A stretch of 64,000 nt of DNA from Planctomycetota bacterium (lineage in GTDB: Bacteria > Planctomycetota > UBA1135 > GCA-002686595), in the NCBI GenBank assembly GCA_016795325.1, contig JAEUHY010000059.1:186001-250000 (forward strand), written 5' to 3'. Under the pieces are notes generated by a model. That model worked only from the letters and a program-made list of their open reading frames with translations. It ran no database searches and was not told the origin of the DNA. The position numbers and the translations under genes were made by a program. Position 1 is the stretch's first letter. Every line of letters begins with the position of its first letter. Positions 44,777 through 56,758 of the stretch are shown piece after piece.

Positions 44777-45138
44777 GGGAAGGTCCTGCGGACGCGCAGG
44801 TGTGCGCCGGGTGGCGCAGAAAGTTGCAGTGGCGCGGGAACTACGTCGGCGCGAAACAGGCGAGGTGTCGAACGAACGCAGTGCGCGTGGGGCGGGAGTG
44901 GCCAGCGCAAGTGGTCAGTCGCCACGGCCCGCCTCGAGCGTGACCTATGACACCCCTGACACCTCCCGCTAGCAAGTACGCCAAGGTAAAGGGCACGACA
45001 GAGCTGGATCTTGGGCTCTTTCTCAGCAAACTGCCCCAACTCCTACCGCGGTCGTTGCGTAGCCCGCGGCTTCTTTCGGCGAACGGCGCGCCGACGTCTC
45101 TCGGGTCCGCGCCTCGCCCGCCCCCCTAGAGAATCCTG
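44777..45138. other. Intergenic region between divergent genes
   Basis: About 360 bp with no credible gene. It contains a direct repeat TGACACC at 44948-44954 and 44957-44963 (9-bp period), which could be a regulator site for either divergent gene. A CTAGAGAAT segment lies about 10 nt before the plus-strand ATG. Confidence 0.4.
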
Positions 45139-48100
45139 ATGTCCCGTTCCGTTCCCTCGCTCGTCGCCGTCTGCTCGCTGCTCCTGCTCGGAACGCTGGC
45201 GTTCTTCCTGCTGCGCGCGCCCGCCGGGCCGGACGCAACGTCCCAGCCCGCGGCGATGCCGGTCGCGGCGTCGAGCGGGAACGCCGCCGCCGCTCCGCGC
45301 GCGGAACTCGACGCGCCGAGCTCTCCCGACCCGACGCCGGGCGAACGCACCGCCGCCGCGGCCGCGCCCGAACTCGCTGTGGAGAACCCCGCGGCCTCGG
45401 CTGCCCGCGCGGGGAATCCGGCGACCAAGTTGACGGGCGTCGTCATGAGTTCTGCCGGCGCGCCGGTCGAAGGCGCGCTGGTCAGCGCTCGCCCTTCAGG
45501 CGGTGGTTTCGAATTCGAGCTTCCGCTGGAGCTGGGGGACGGAGGCGCGCGCGCCGCGGGCCGTCGCAGCGAGGCCACGACCGACGCGCAGGGGCGCTTC
45601 GAACTGTCGGGCCTGCGTCCGGGGCAGCAGAGCCTGGAGGTGCGCGCCCCGCGCTTCGCGAGGCTGCAGACGCGCGATGTGCGCGCCGTGGAGGGCGTGG
45701 CGACGGATGTCGGAACGCTGGTGTTGGAACTGGGCGGCGTCCTCACGGGCGTCGTGGTGGATCGACGCGGCGCGCCGGTCGCCGAGGCGCGTGTGCTCCA
45801 GCTCCTGGAGTCGCTGGGCGGCGGGCTGATGATCGTCGGCGGCGCACCGGGCGTCGAACTGGCGCGCAGCGGCGTCGACGGCAGCTTCCGCATCGACACG
45901 TTGCCCGCGGGGCCGTTTCGGTTGCGGGTGACGCACGAGGCGCACCCCGACCAGGCCACGAGCGGCGAGGTCGCGTCGCCCGGTCAGGTGCTCGCGCCGG
46001 TCAGCATCGTGCTCGACGACGGGTTCACGATTGCCGGGCGCGTCGTCGGTCTGCCGGCGTCCGCGGGTGAGCACCTCGTGCGCGCTTCGCCCAAGCGCGA
46101 GGGTGCGGGCGCGATCGCAGATTTCGACTTTGACCTCGGCGCCGGCGTCGGCGGCGAGTCGCGTTCGGGCAAGCTGCGCGCCGACGGCTCGTTCGAGATC
46201 CGCGGGCTGCGCGAGAATCAGTTGTACGTCCTCGGCCTGCGCAAGTCGGCGCGCCCGGGCAGTGGCGAATTCGACTTCGGGCAGCGGCTTTCCTCGCGCG
46301 TCGAAGCCCGCGCCGGGGAGCGCGGCGTCGAACTGCAGTACCGTCCGGAGTCGACCATCGTCGCGCAGGTCATCGACGCGGCGACGCGCAAGCCGATCGA
46401 AGAGCTCGAGCTCTCCGCGGGAGTCGGGTTTGCGATGCCCGTGGCCGCGGATGGGCGCGGGCGCAAGAGCTGGCCCGAGGGCCGCATCCGCGCGGCGAAC
46501 CTGCGGCCGCGCCGCGCCGAAGACCGCGCGACGCTCAAGCTCGAGGCCGTGGGCTACCGCACGTACGAGCGCAACGACATCGCGCTGCGCGAGGGCGAGG
46601 TCGTCGACCTGGGCGTGATCGAGCTCCAAGCGGCGCCGATGGTGGTGGTGCAGGTGCTCGACGACGCCACGGGTGCTCCGCTCGAGGGCGCGAGCGTCAC
46701 GCTGCGCGTCACTCCCGAGGCCTCGGAGCGCGGCGCTTTCGTCGCGCGCACGATCAGCATCGAAGCCAGCGCGGGCGAGGAGCCGGACTTCGACTTCGGC
46801 GGCGAGAGCACGCGGGTTGCGCGCACCGACGCCGAGGGGCTGGCGCGGCTGTCCAGCTTCGAAGGCAAGCGCTGCAGCGTGCTCGCTTCGCACGCGCGCT
46901 TCGCGCCGAGCACAAGCGCGGAGTTCGTCGGCACGCCCGACGCGAGCCCGCTGACGCTGCGCCTGCGCAAGGGCGGCGGAGCGCTCGTCAAGTTGATCGA
47001 CGCCGCGGGTGCGCCGGTGGCCGGCGCGCGGATCGAGCGGCGCGCTGCGGGCGACGCTGAGGCGCTGGGACCGTTCGGCCCGGCGGGCAGTTCGAGCGAA
47101 GTCACGGACGCGGCCGGTGTCGCGCGCTTCGAACGTCTCGCGCCGGGAGTGCACGAGTTTCGGCCCGCGCCCAGCGGCGGCGGCGTGATGATGGGCGGGG
47201 ACATCGCTGTCTTCGCCGGCATGTCCGAGTCCGAGGAGTCCGCGTGGGGTTCCGTCGAGGTGCGCGAGGCCGAGTTCTCCGAGCTGACGCTGCGCGCGCC
47301 GCTCAAGGTGCTCGTCAGCGGCGTCGTGAGCGAAGCCGGCGAGCCGCTGGTCGGCGCCAGCGTGAGCCTCGATCGACGGCCGGCCGATGGCGCGCCGCGC
47401 ATGCCGCGCCTTCCGTTCGGCGGCGGCCCGCGCGCCAAGACGGACAGTCGCGGCGCCTACGAACTCAAGGATGTCGCTCCGGGCGACTACATCCTGACGG
47501 TCGAGCACCGCTCGCGTGCGATGCCGACGGAGCTCGACGTCGTCGTGCTCGAACGCGACACGCGGCGCGATGTCGCGCTGTCGATTGCGACGATCGAAGG
47601 CCGGGTCCTCGACTCGGACGGACGCGCGCTCGCGGGCGTGCGGGTGCGCGTCGAGCGCGCGGACGAGGAGGGCGGTCCGCGCGCGGTGTTCAGCATCGCG
47701 TTGGGTTCAACCGACGGCGGCGTCGAGAGCATCGGCGAATTCGGAGGCCCCGAAAGCGTGAAGACCGACTCCGACGGGCGCTACGCGCTCCGCGGTGTGA
47801 GCACCGGCGTCAAGCTGGAGGTGCACGCCGAGGCCAAGGGCTTGCAGCCCGCGCGCTCCGAGGCGTTCGAGCTGAGTGAGAACGAACTCAAGAGCGGGGT
47901 GAACCTGAAGCTCGAGCAAGCCGGCAGCGCGGAGGTCTCGGTGTTCCGCGCCGACGGAACGCCGGCGCAGATGGTGATCGTGACGGCCACGCCGGAGGGC
48001 GAGATCGCCAAGAGCGCCGAGCGCAAGACCGAGTTCATCCAGGAAAGCGGCAAGGCGCTGTTGGATGGACTGGCGCCGGGGACCTGGCGCATCGCGGTGC

Positions 48101-48207
48101 GGCCGGTGGGGCTCGGTGGGGGCGGCGCGAACGGCGCGACGGCTGAGCCGCAGGCGGTCGTGGTGAAGCCGGGCGTCGCAGCCAACGTGCGCTTCGACTT
48201 GCCCTGA
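45139..48207 (+). CDS. Large carboxypeptidase-regulatory-like repeat protein, membrane anchored
   Basis: 1022 aa. An N-terminal hydrophobic helix at about residues 8-26 with no obvious cleavage site suggests anchoring. A Pro/Ala-rich spacer follows, and from about residue 95 to the end the protein consists of beta-sandwich modules with the recurring G-x-V-x-D/S-x-x-G-x-P-V-x-G-A pattern (GVVMSSAGAPVEGALV, GVVDRRGAPVAEARV, GVVSEAGEPLVGASV). These are carboxypeptidase-regulatory (transthyretin-like) folds, about eight or more by eye. It is probably a surface stalk or scaffold. The final codons are multiplied downstream as a tandem repeat. Confidence 0.82.
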   Translation: MSRSVPSLVAVCSLLLLGTLAFFLLRAPAGPDATSQPAAMPVAASSGNAAAAPRAELDAPSSPDPTPGERTAAAAAPELAVENPAASAARAGNPATKLTGVVMSSAGAPVEGALVSARPSGGGFEFELPLELGDGGARAAGRRSEATTDAQGRFELSGLRPGQQSLEVRAPRFARLQTRDVRAVEGVATDVGTLVLELGGVLTGVVVDRRGAPVAEARVLQLLESLGGGLMIVGGAPGVELARSGVDGSFRIDTLPAGPFRLRVTHEAHPDQATSGEVASPGQVLAPVSIVLDDGFTIAGRVVGLPASAGEHLVRASPKREGAGAIADFDFDLGAGVGGESRSGKLRADGSFEIRGLRENQLYVLGLRKSARPGSGEFDFGQRLSSRVEARAGERGVELQYRPESTIVAQVIDAATRKPIEELELSAGVGFAMPVAADGRGRKSWPEGRIRAANLRPRRAEDRATLKLEAVGYRTYERNDIALREGEVVDLGVIELQAAPMVVVQVLDDATGAPLEGASVTLRVTPEASERGAFVARTISIEASAGEEPDFDFGGESTRVARTDAEGLARLSSFEGKRCSVLASHARFAPSTSAEFVGTPDASPLTLRLRKGGGALVKLIDAAGAPVAGARIERRAAGDAEALGPFGPAGSSSEVTDAAGVARFERLAPGVHEFRPAPSGGGVMMGGDIAVFAGMSESEESAWGSVEVREAEFSELTLRAPLKVLVSGVVSEAGEPLVGASVSLDRRPADGAPRMPRLPFGGGPRAKTDSRGAYELKDVAPGDYILTVEHRSRAMPTELDVVVLERDTRRDVALSIATIEGRVLDSDGRALAGVRVRVERADEEGGPRAVFSIALGSTDGGVESIGEFGGPESVKTDSDGRYALRGVSTGVKLEVHAEAKGLQPARSEAFELSENELKSGVNLKLEQAGSAEVSVFRADGTPAQMVIVTATPEGEIAKSAERKTEFIQESGKALLDGLAPGTWRIAVRPVGLGGGGANGATAEPQAVVVKPGVAANVRFDLP

Positions 48208-48282
48208 CCGAGCTGCCCTGTCGGAGTTGCCCTGTCCGAGTTGCCCTGTCCGAGTTGCCCTGTCCGAGTTGCCCTGTCCGCG
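48199..48282. repeat. Six tandem 14-bp repeats spanning a stop codon
   Basis: The unit TTGCCCTGTCCGAG is present six times with few changes. The first copy contains the last codons and TGA stop of the 1022-aa protein gene (TTG CCC TGA). Later copies have TGT in place of TGA. The period is 14, so the copies change frame and are not protein repeats. Confidence 0.92.
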
Positions 48283-48358
48283 CGCCGCGCGGCGCGGGCG
48301 TGAGAGGTCGCTGCGCGCTGGACAAACCCAGCGCTTGGCGTACCGTCCAAGGTTTGCC

Positions 48359-49216
48359 ATGAGCGCGCGCGACTACGACGCCATCCTGCTCGACCTCGAC
48401 GGCACGCTGCTGGACGAGTCGGACTGCATCCATCCCCGCACGCTCGAGGCGCTGCGCGCCGCCGCGGCGCAGGGCGTGCACGTGATGGTCGCCACCGGGC
48501 GCTCGGAACTCGCCACGCTGCCCGTGCTCGAGCAGCTGAACATTCCGCACCCCGCGGTGGTGTTCAACGGCGCCGGCGTGTGGTGCCCTACCGCTGGGCG
48601 CCTGATCGAGGAGCGGGTGCTCTCCGAGCGCACGCTCGCTCGCGCGGTGCGCTTCGGCAGCGAGGGCGGCTACATGACGGTCGCGATGTGCGCGGGCGTG
48701 AAGTACGCGACCGCGCCGCGCGACGAACTCGAGCTGCGCGCGCTCAAGGACATGCTCGGACTTGTGACCGTCGCGCCCGAGGCGTTGCTCGACCGGCGCG
48801 CGCTGCGTGTGACGTTCTTCTCGCAGCGGCATCCCACGTCGGATGAGTTCGCCGCGCAGATCGAGGCCGCGCTCGACCAGCCGGTCTACACGACGCACTT
48901 TCCGCTCTCGTGCCTGCCGCACCACCGCGACAGCCGCATGCTCGTCGTCGACATCCATCCGCCGTGCAAGGGCAAGGCGGAGGCGCTGCGCTGGCTGGCG
49001 GAGGAGCACTCGATCCCGGCCGAGCGCGTCGTGGCGGTCGGCGACGCCGGCAACGACGTGCCCATGATCCGCGCCGCGGGACTCGGCGTCGCGATGGGCA
49101 ATGCCTACCCCGACGCGCTCGCCGTCGCCGACCGCGTGATCGGCGCCAACCACACCGATGCGATCGGACGGTTGGTCGAGGAACTGTTCCTGGGCGCGCC
49201 GCGCGCGAGCGTGTGA
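48359..49216 (+). CDS. HAD-superfamily phosphatase, Cof/IIB subfamily
   Basis: 285 aa. Motif I DLDGTLLDE near residue 11, motif II VATGRS, the conserved Lys in PPCKGKAEAL and motif IV VGDAGNDVPMI are all typical of Cof-type HAD-IIB phosphatases, with the cap domain between motifs II and III. These enzymes dephosphorylate sugar phosphates or cofactors such as FMN or pyridoxal phosphate. The ATG at 48359 gives the usual short lead before motif I. Confidence 0.9.
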   Translation: MSARDYDAILLDLDGTLLDESDCIHPRTLEALRAAAAQGVHVMVATGRSELATLPVLEQLNIPHPAVVFNGAGVWCPTAGRLIEERVLSERTLARAVRFGSEGGYMTVAMCAGVKYATAPRDELELRALKDMLGLVTVAPEALLDRRALRVTFFSQRHPTSDEFAAQIEAALDQPVYTTHFPLSCLPHHRDSRMLVVDIHPPCKGKAEALRWLAEEHSIPAERVVAVGDAGNDVPMIRAAGLGVAMGNAYPDALAVADRVIGANHTDAIGRLVEELFLGAPRASV

Positions 49217-49314
49217 GCGCCGCTGGCCCGCGCTTGCTCGGCGCGCGGACGGCTTAGAGCTTCAGCACGGCAGGACGTGCGCGCCGACGACGTCGCGTGC
49301 GCGCCCGGCGCGCG

Positions 49315-49665
49315 TCAGGACTTCGACTTCTTCGACTTGGAGCTGCTGGCGGAGCTGTCGCTCGCCTTGGCGCTGCTGCTCGAAGTGTCCGCGCACGGAC
49401 CGCCGCTGGCCGCGCAGGACTTCGTGTCGCCGGCGCAGCTCGCTCCCTTGGAGTCGGCGGCCGCCGCTTGGTTGTACGACGAGCTGCGGTAGTCGGTCTG
49501 GTAGAAGCCCGAGCCCTTGAACAGGATCCCGGCGCCCGCGCCGATCTGCCGCACTAGCTTGGAGGCGCCGCACTTGGGGCACTTGCGCTTGGGCTTCTCG
49601 GACATGGACTGGAAGTACTCGACGCGCGCCTCGCACGCGCCGCAGACGTAGTCGTAGGTCGGCAT
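49315..49665 (-). CDS. FmdB-family zinc-ribbon protein
   Basis: 116 aa. Two CxxC pairs (Cys8/Cys11 and Cys29/Cys32) form the FmdB/CxxC_CXXC_SSSS zinc ribbon directly after the typical MPTYDY start. The last 35 residues are a Ser/Lys/Ala low-complexity tail. The family is small and widespread, and its role (regulatory in formamidase clusters) is poorly known. It is the last gene of the chaperone cluster, 17 bp after grpE, so it is probably cotranscribed with it. Confidence 0.87.
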   Translation of the reverse strand: MPTYDYVCGACEARVEYFQSMSEKPKRKCPKCGASKLVRQIGAGAGILFKGSGFYQTDYRSSSYNQAAAADSKGASCAGDTKSCAASGGPCADTSSSSAKASDSSASSSKSKKSKS

Positions 49666-49682
49666 GGTGATGCGCTTGGTTC

Positions 49683-50288
49683 TCAGGCGCCCTTGTCGGA
49701 CGGGGCTTGTGCGGGCGAGCTGGGGGTGGTCGGCGCCGTCGCGGGCGCGGCCGCCACCTGCACGTGAGCGGGACGCAGGACCGTTCCGCGCCACGTCCAG
49801 CCGCGGCGGAGCACCTGCAGGATGGTTCCGGGCGGGTGTTCGGTACTGGGGGCGGTGGAGACCGCTTCGTGGAGCTTGGTGTCGAAGGTCTTCGCGTCGG
49901 GAATCGGGCTGGCGCCTTCCTGCGTGAGCGCGTGCAGGAACTGCATGCGCGTCAAGTCGACGCCGTGCGCCAATTGGCGCGCGTCTTCGCTGCGCGCCTC
50001 GACGCGCAGAGCGAAGTCGAGGTTGTCGACGACGACGAACAGGTTCTGGAGCAGGTTCTCGAGCGAGCGCCGCACCGCGTTGTCCACGTCGAGCTGCGTG
50101 CGCTTGCGCAGGTTCTGGTAGTCGGCGCGAGCGCGCGCGAGCTGGGCGGCCAACTCGTCGCGCTCCGCGCGCAGCGCTTCGAACTCGCCGCCCCCTGCGC
50201 CACCCGACGGCTCGGAGTGCGCCTGCTGATTCGGCTGGCCTGCGCCCGCCGCGCCTTGTTCGTCCTGGGCTTGGGATGACTCGCTCAT
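49683..50288 (-). CDS. grpE: GrpE nucleotide-exchange factor
   Basis: 201 aa. An acidic, low-complexity N-terminus precedes the long coiled coil (FEALRAERDELAAQLARA) and the conserved YQNLRKRTQ and NLFVVVDNLDFAL segments. The C-terminal beta domain holds the HPPGTILQVLRRGW segment. GrpE releases ADP from DnaK. It starts 2 bp after the dnaJ stop. A Pro/Ala/Thr tail of about 25 residues extends beyond the usual end. Confidence 0.92.
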   Translation of the reverse strand: MSESSQAQDEQGAAGAGQPNQQAHSEPSGGAGGGEFEALRAERDELAAQLARARADYQNLRKRTQLDVDNAVRRSLENLLQNLFVVVDNLDFALRVEARSEDARQLAHGVDLTRMQFLHALTQEGASPIPDAKTFDTKLHEAVSTAPSTEHPPGTILQVLRRGWTWRGTVLRPAHVQVAAAPATAPTTPSSPAQAPSDKGA

Positions 50289-50290
50289 GT

Positions 50291-51421
50291 TTAGTCGTTG
50301 AAGTAGCTGACGATCTTCTCGAAGAACGAGCGGTTGCCGCCGCCCTTGCGCTCGAGTTCGGCGAACTCCTTGAGCAGCTCGCGCTGGCGGTCGGAGAGTT
50401 TCTTGGGCACCTCGACGAACACGCGCACGAGTTGGTCCCCGCGCCCGCGCCCTTCGAGGACGGGCAGTCCCTGACCCTTGAGGCGGAACACCTTCCCGCT
50501 CGCGGTGCCCGGCGGAATGGTCATCTCGGCGCGCCCGCGCAGGGTGGGGAGCTCAACGGAGTCGCCTAGGGCCATCTGCGCGAAACTCACGGGGATTTCC
50601 GTGATCACGTCGGCGCCGCTGCGCTGGAAGATCTTGTGTTCGGCCTGCTGGACGAAGACGTACAGGTCGCCGCGCGGTGCGCCGGGCTCGCCCGCATCGC
50701 CCTCGCCCGACACGCGCAGCCGCACGCCTTCCTCGATGCCGGCCGGAATGCGGATGGGCACCTCGGCCTTGACCGTTTCGGTGCCGGCGCCGCGGCAGGT
50801 CGTGCAGGGCGTCTCGATCATCTGTCCCGCGCCTTGGCAGCGTGGACAGGTCGTGACCATCGCGAAGAAGCCCTGGCTGCGGTGCACTTGGCCGCGGCCG
50901 CCGCAGGTCGTGCACGAGGTGCGCGAGGTGCCCGGCTTGGCGCCGCTGCCGCTGCAGGCGCGGCACGAGTCCTGGCGCTTGAGCACCACCGTGCGCTCGA
51001 CGCCCTGATCGATCTCCTCGAGCGTGAGGTCGAGCACGATCTTCAGGTCGCGCCCACGTTGTGGGCCCGAGCGCCCGCGGCGTCCGCCCGCGCCGCCGAA
51101 CAGGTCGCCGAACACGCCGCCGCCGAACACATCGCCGAAGGCGGCGAAGATGTCCTCCATGTTCTCGAAGCGCTGGCCCTGGAAGCCGCCTCCGTCGAAC
51201 GCGCGGTGTCCGAACTGGTCGTACTGGCGGCGCTTCTGCTCGTCGCCCAGCACGTCGTACGCCTCGGCCGCCTCCTTGAACTTGGTCTCGGCGTCCTTGT
51301 CGCCGGGATTGCGGTCCGGGTGGTGCTTGAGGGCCAACTTGCGGTAGGCCTTCTTGATGTCCTCGACGCTCGCCGACTTTTCGACGCCGAGCACTTCGTA
51401 GTAGTCGCGCTTGTCGCTCAT
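50291..51421 (-). CDS. dnaJ: Chaperone DnaJ
   Basis: 376 aa, full length. It has the J domain with HPD at residues 34-36, a Gly/Phe-rich region, four CxxCxGxG-type zinc motifs (CRACSGSG, CTTCGGRG, CPRCQGAG, CTTCRGAG) and a C-terminal substrate-binding domain. It delivers clients to DnaK. It has a good AGGAG about 7 nt before the ATG and a 160-nt leader separating it from groEL. dnaK is not in the window. Confidence 0.95.
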   Translation of the reverse strand: MSDKRDYYEVLGVEKSASVEDIKKAYRKLALKHHPDRNPGDKDAETKFKEAAEAYDVLGDEQKRRQYDQFGHRAFDGGGFQGQRFENMEDIFAAFGDVFGGGVFGDLFGGAGGRRGRSGPQRGRDLKIVLDLTLEEIDQGVERTVVLKRQDSCRACSGSGAKPGTSRTSCTTCGGRGQVHRSQGFFAMVTTCPRCQGAGQMIETPCTTCRGAGTETVKAEVPIRIPAGIEEGVRLRVSGEGDAGEPGAPRGDLYVFVQQAEHKIFQRSGADVITEIPVSFAQMALGDSVELPTLRGRAEMTIPPGTASGKVFRLKGQGLPVLEGRGRGDQLVRVFVEVPKKLSDRQRELLKEFAELERKGGGNRSFFEKIVSYFND

Positions 51422-51564
51422 CGGGAGCTCCTTGTGCGAGATCCTGGGGTGGTCGACGGGCTGGGGGTGGAGTGGCAGGCGAACAGGTTGCGGAAGGGCT
51501 GCGCTTGGGACTGCGCCCCGACCGTGCGCGTTGGCGCGGCCGGGGCGCGGAGCTATCGCGCTGA

Positions 51565-51582
51565 GCGTGAGGCCCTAGGGTC

Positions 51583-51588
<6 letters not shown>
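51565..51588. terminator. Palindrome overlapping the groEL stop
   Basis: A 24-bp near-perfect palindrome (GCGTGAGGCCCT/AGGGTCTCACGC, one G-T pair) includes the stop codon of the downstream groEL copy. It lacks a T tract. It could slow transcription or protect the 3' end before dnaJ. Confidence 0.4.
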
Positions 51589-53187
<1,599 letters not shown>

Positions 53188-53244
53188 GGGGTGTTTCCTC
53201 GTTGTGTTCGGTTGTGTGTGTTCGTGTGTGGGGTGTACGCGCGA

Positions 53245-54936
<1,692 letters not shown>

Positions 54937-55455
54937 GGGAGATGAGTTGCTCGCCTTCGAGCGGTTTGGATTCGGAAGGGAACGTGTACGTGGAGGTGGG
55001 ACGCCGCGCGGCCCGGCGCCGAAGCGCGCGGCCAAGCGCGGGCGCGCCCAGGCGGATGCGGAGCTTGGAGCCCATCGCGGCCGGCCAACGACGCGCGTCG
55101 CCCGCGCCGAGGGAGCCCCCGCCGACGCGAACGACGCGCGCCGAACGCAAGAAGCGCGCCGCGCCCTCGCCGCGCGGCCCTGCAGGCCGCCGGGCGCGCG
55201 TCAGGACGGCGGGGCGGGGCGGGGCGGCGGCACTGGACCCAAGCGCCGCCGTGCTCGTGCCGGCGGCCGCAGCAGCCGGTTGCTGTCGAATTGGCAGCGC
55301 GCGCGCGGAGGCCTACGGCGTGCTGCCAGGGTGGCAGGCTGTGGGCGGGCAGGCCCGTCGCCGGCTGCGCCGCGCAGGTCGCGACTGTTCAACTCGCGCG
55401 TTTCCTCGATGCGGCCCGCTCGGAGCGCGGCTCGCGCACACTAGAGTTCCGCCCC
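54937..55455. other. Intergenic region between groEL and the NPCBM gene
   Basis: About 520 bp, extremely GC-rich, no credible gene. It holds a 6-bp inverted repeat CTGCCA-GGG-TGGCAG (55323-55337) and a G/C run near 55210. A TAGAGT hexamer lies 8 nt before the plus-strand ATG and is a possible -10 of a leaderless transcript. I see no clear groEL promoter. Confidence 0.4.
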
Positions 55456-56727
55456 ATGCAGCACCGTCGCCTCTCTGCGCTAGCGCACGCGGTTTTGCCG
55501 GCCGCGCTCGCCATCGGCGCCGTGGCTTCCACGCAGCCCAGCAACGCTCAAGCGCCGGGGACTGCGTCGGCCTCTCCGCTGGTCGCCCCGACGGTTTCGG
55601 GCGCGGTGCTCGAAGTGCAGGGCCGCGACGGCGCCTGGCGGCGGCTCGCGCCGGCCCCCGCGGAGTTCGAGCAACTCGCCGACCTCGGCGGAGCGATCGC
55701 CATGCGACTCGGCGCGACCGGCGCCGGCGAACGTGGCGACGGCGTGGAACGAGCGCAAGTCGAACTGGCCCTCGACGACGCGGTGCTCGGCCGCGTCGCG
55801 GGCGCGCAGGGCGAGACGCTCGAACTCGAACTCCTCGGCGGCGCGCGACTCTCGGTCTCGATCGACGACGTGCGACGCATCGTGTTCGCCGGACGCCTGG
55901 GTGGCGCGAGCGCCGCCGAAGCGCCGCCGAGCGGCGACCGTCTCTACTGGGTGCGGCCCAAGGGGCTCGACCGCGTCGACGGCAGCTTCCAGGAGTTCAG
56001 CTCCGAGGGCGTCGTGTTCGAGAGCGCGTTGGGGGTGCGAACGTTCCCCTGGGCGGAGGTCGGGGCCCTGACGATCGAGCCGCTCGGCGCCGCGCCGGTG
56101 CGCGAGCGCGGGGCGCGCTCCGTGAGCGTGGACTTGGCGGGTGGCGGCCGCCTGCACGGCGATCTGCTCGGTGTGCGCGACGGTTCGCTGCGGCTGAACT
56201 GGCGCGGTCGGACGCCGCTCGCGCTGCCGCTCGAAGCGCTGGCGCAGGTCGTGCTCGACGACGGCAGCGTGGCGCACCTGTCCGGCATGAAGCCGGCGCT
56301 CGCCGTCGAGGGCTGGCCGGAGAACGACGACACCGGCATGCGCTGGCCCTATCAGTTGGATCGTTCGGTGATGGGGGACACGCTGCGCTCCGGCGGGCGC
56401 GCCTGGCCGCGCGGAATCGGCGTGCACTCGCCGAGTCGGCTCGAGTGGGAACTGGACGGGACGTGGAAGGCCCTGCACGGCGCGGCCGCGATCGACGACT
56501 CGGTGAAGTTGCTCGCGTACCGCGGGAGCGTGCGCTGCGCGATTTACCTCGACGGCGCGCAGACGCCGGCGTGGAGCAGCGGACGGCTCGAGGGCGGAGC
56601 GGCGCCGGTGGAGTTCAGCGGGCTGTCGCTGGACGGCGTGCGTCGCGTGGCGCTCGTGGTGGAGATGGACGAGCGCTTGTACGTCGCCGATCGCCTGAAC
56701 TGGCTCGATCTGCGGCTCGTGAAGTGA
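55456..56727 (+). CDS. Secreted NPCBM/NEW2-domain protein
   Basis: 423 aa with a signal peptide ending near SNAQA. The C-terminal 150 residues are an NPCBM-type carbohydrate-binding beta-sandwich: the GRAWPRGIGVHSPSRLEWEL segment matches the family's K/R-G-I-G-x-H-A/S consensus, followed by DDSV and a DGxQTPAWSSG strand. Residues about 45-260 are beta-rich with no family I can name. It is probably a surface glycan-binding protein. No catalytic domain is visible. Confidence 0.82.
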   Translation: MQHRRLSALAHAVLPAALAIGAVASTQPSNAQAPGTASASPLVAPTVSGAVLEVQGRDGAWRRLAPAPAEFEQLADLGGAIAMRLGATGAGERGDGVERAQVELALDDAVLGRVAGAQGETLELELLGGARLSVSIDDVRRIVFAGRLGGASAAEAPPSGDRLYWVRPKGLDRVDGSFQEFSSEGVVFESALGVRTFPWAEVGALTIEPLGAAPVRERGARSVSVDLAGGGRLHGDLLGVRDGSLRLNWRGRTPLALPLEALAQVVLDDGSVAHLSGMKPALAVEGWPENDDTGMRWPYQLDRSVMGDTLRSGGRAWPRGIGVHSPSRLEWELDGTWKALHGAAAIDDSVKLLAYRGSVRCAIYLDGAQTPAWSSGRLEGGAAPVEFSGLSLDGVRRVALVVEMDERLYVADRLNWLDLRLVK

Positions 56728-56758
56728 GCCCGTGCAGCCGCGTCCGCCGCGGACGCGT

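Noticed and set aside
54937..55455. CIRCE operator or a groES gene upstream of groEL
   Set aside because: No TTAGCACTC/GAGTGCTAA dyad and no frame with GroES motifs in this interval.
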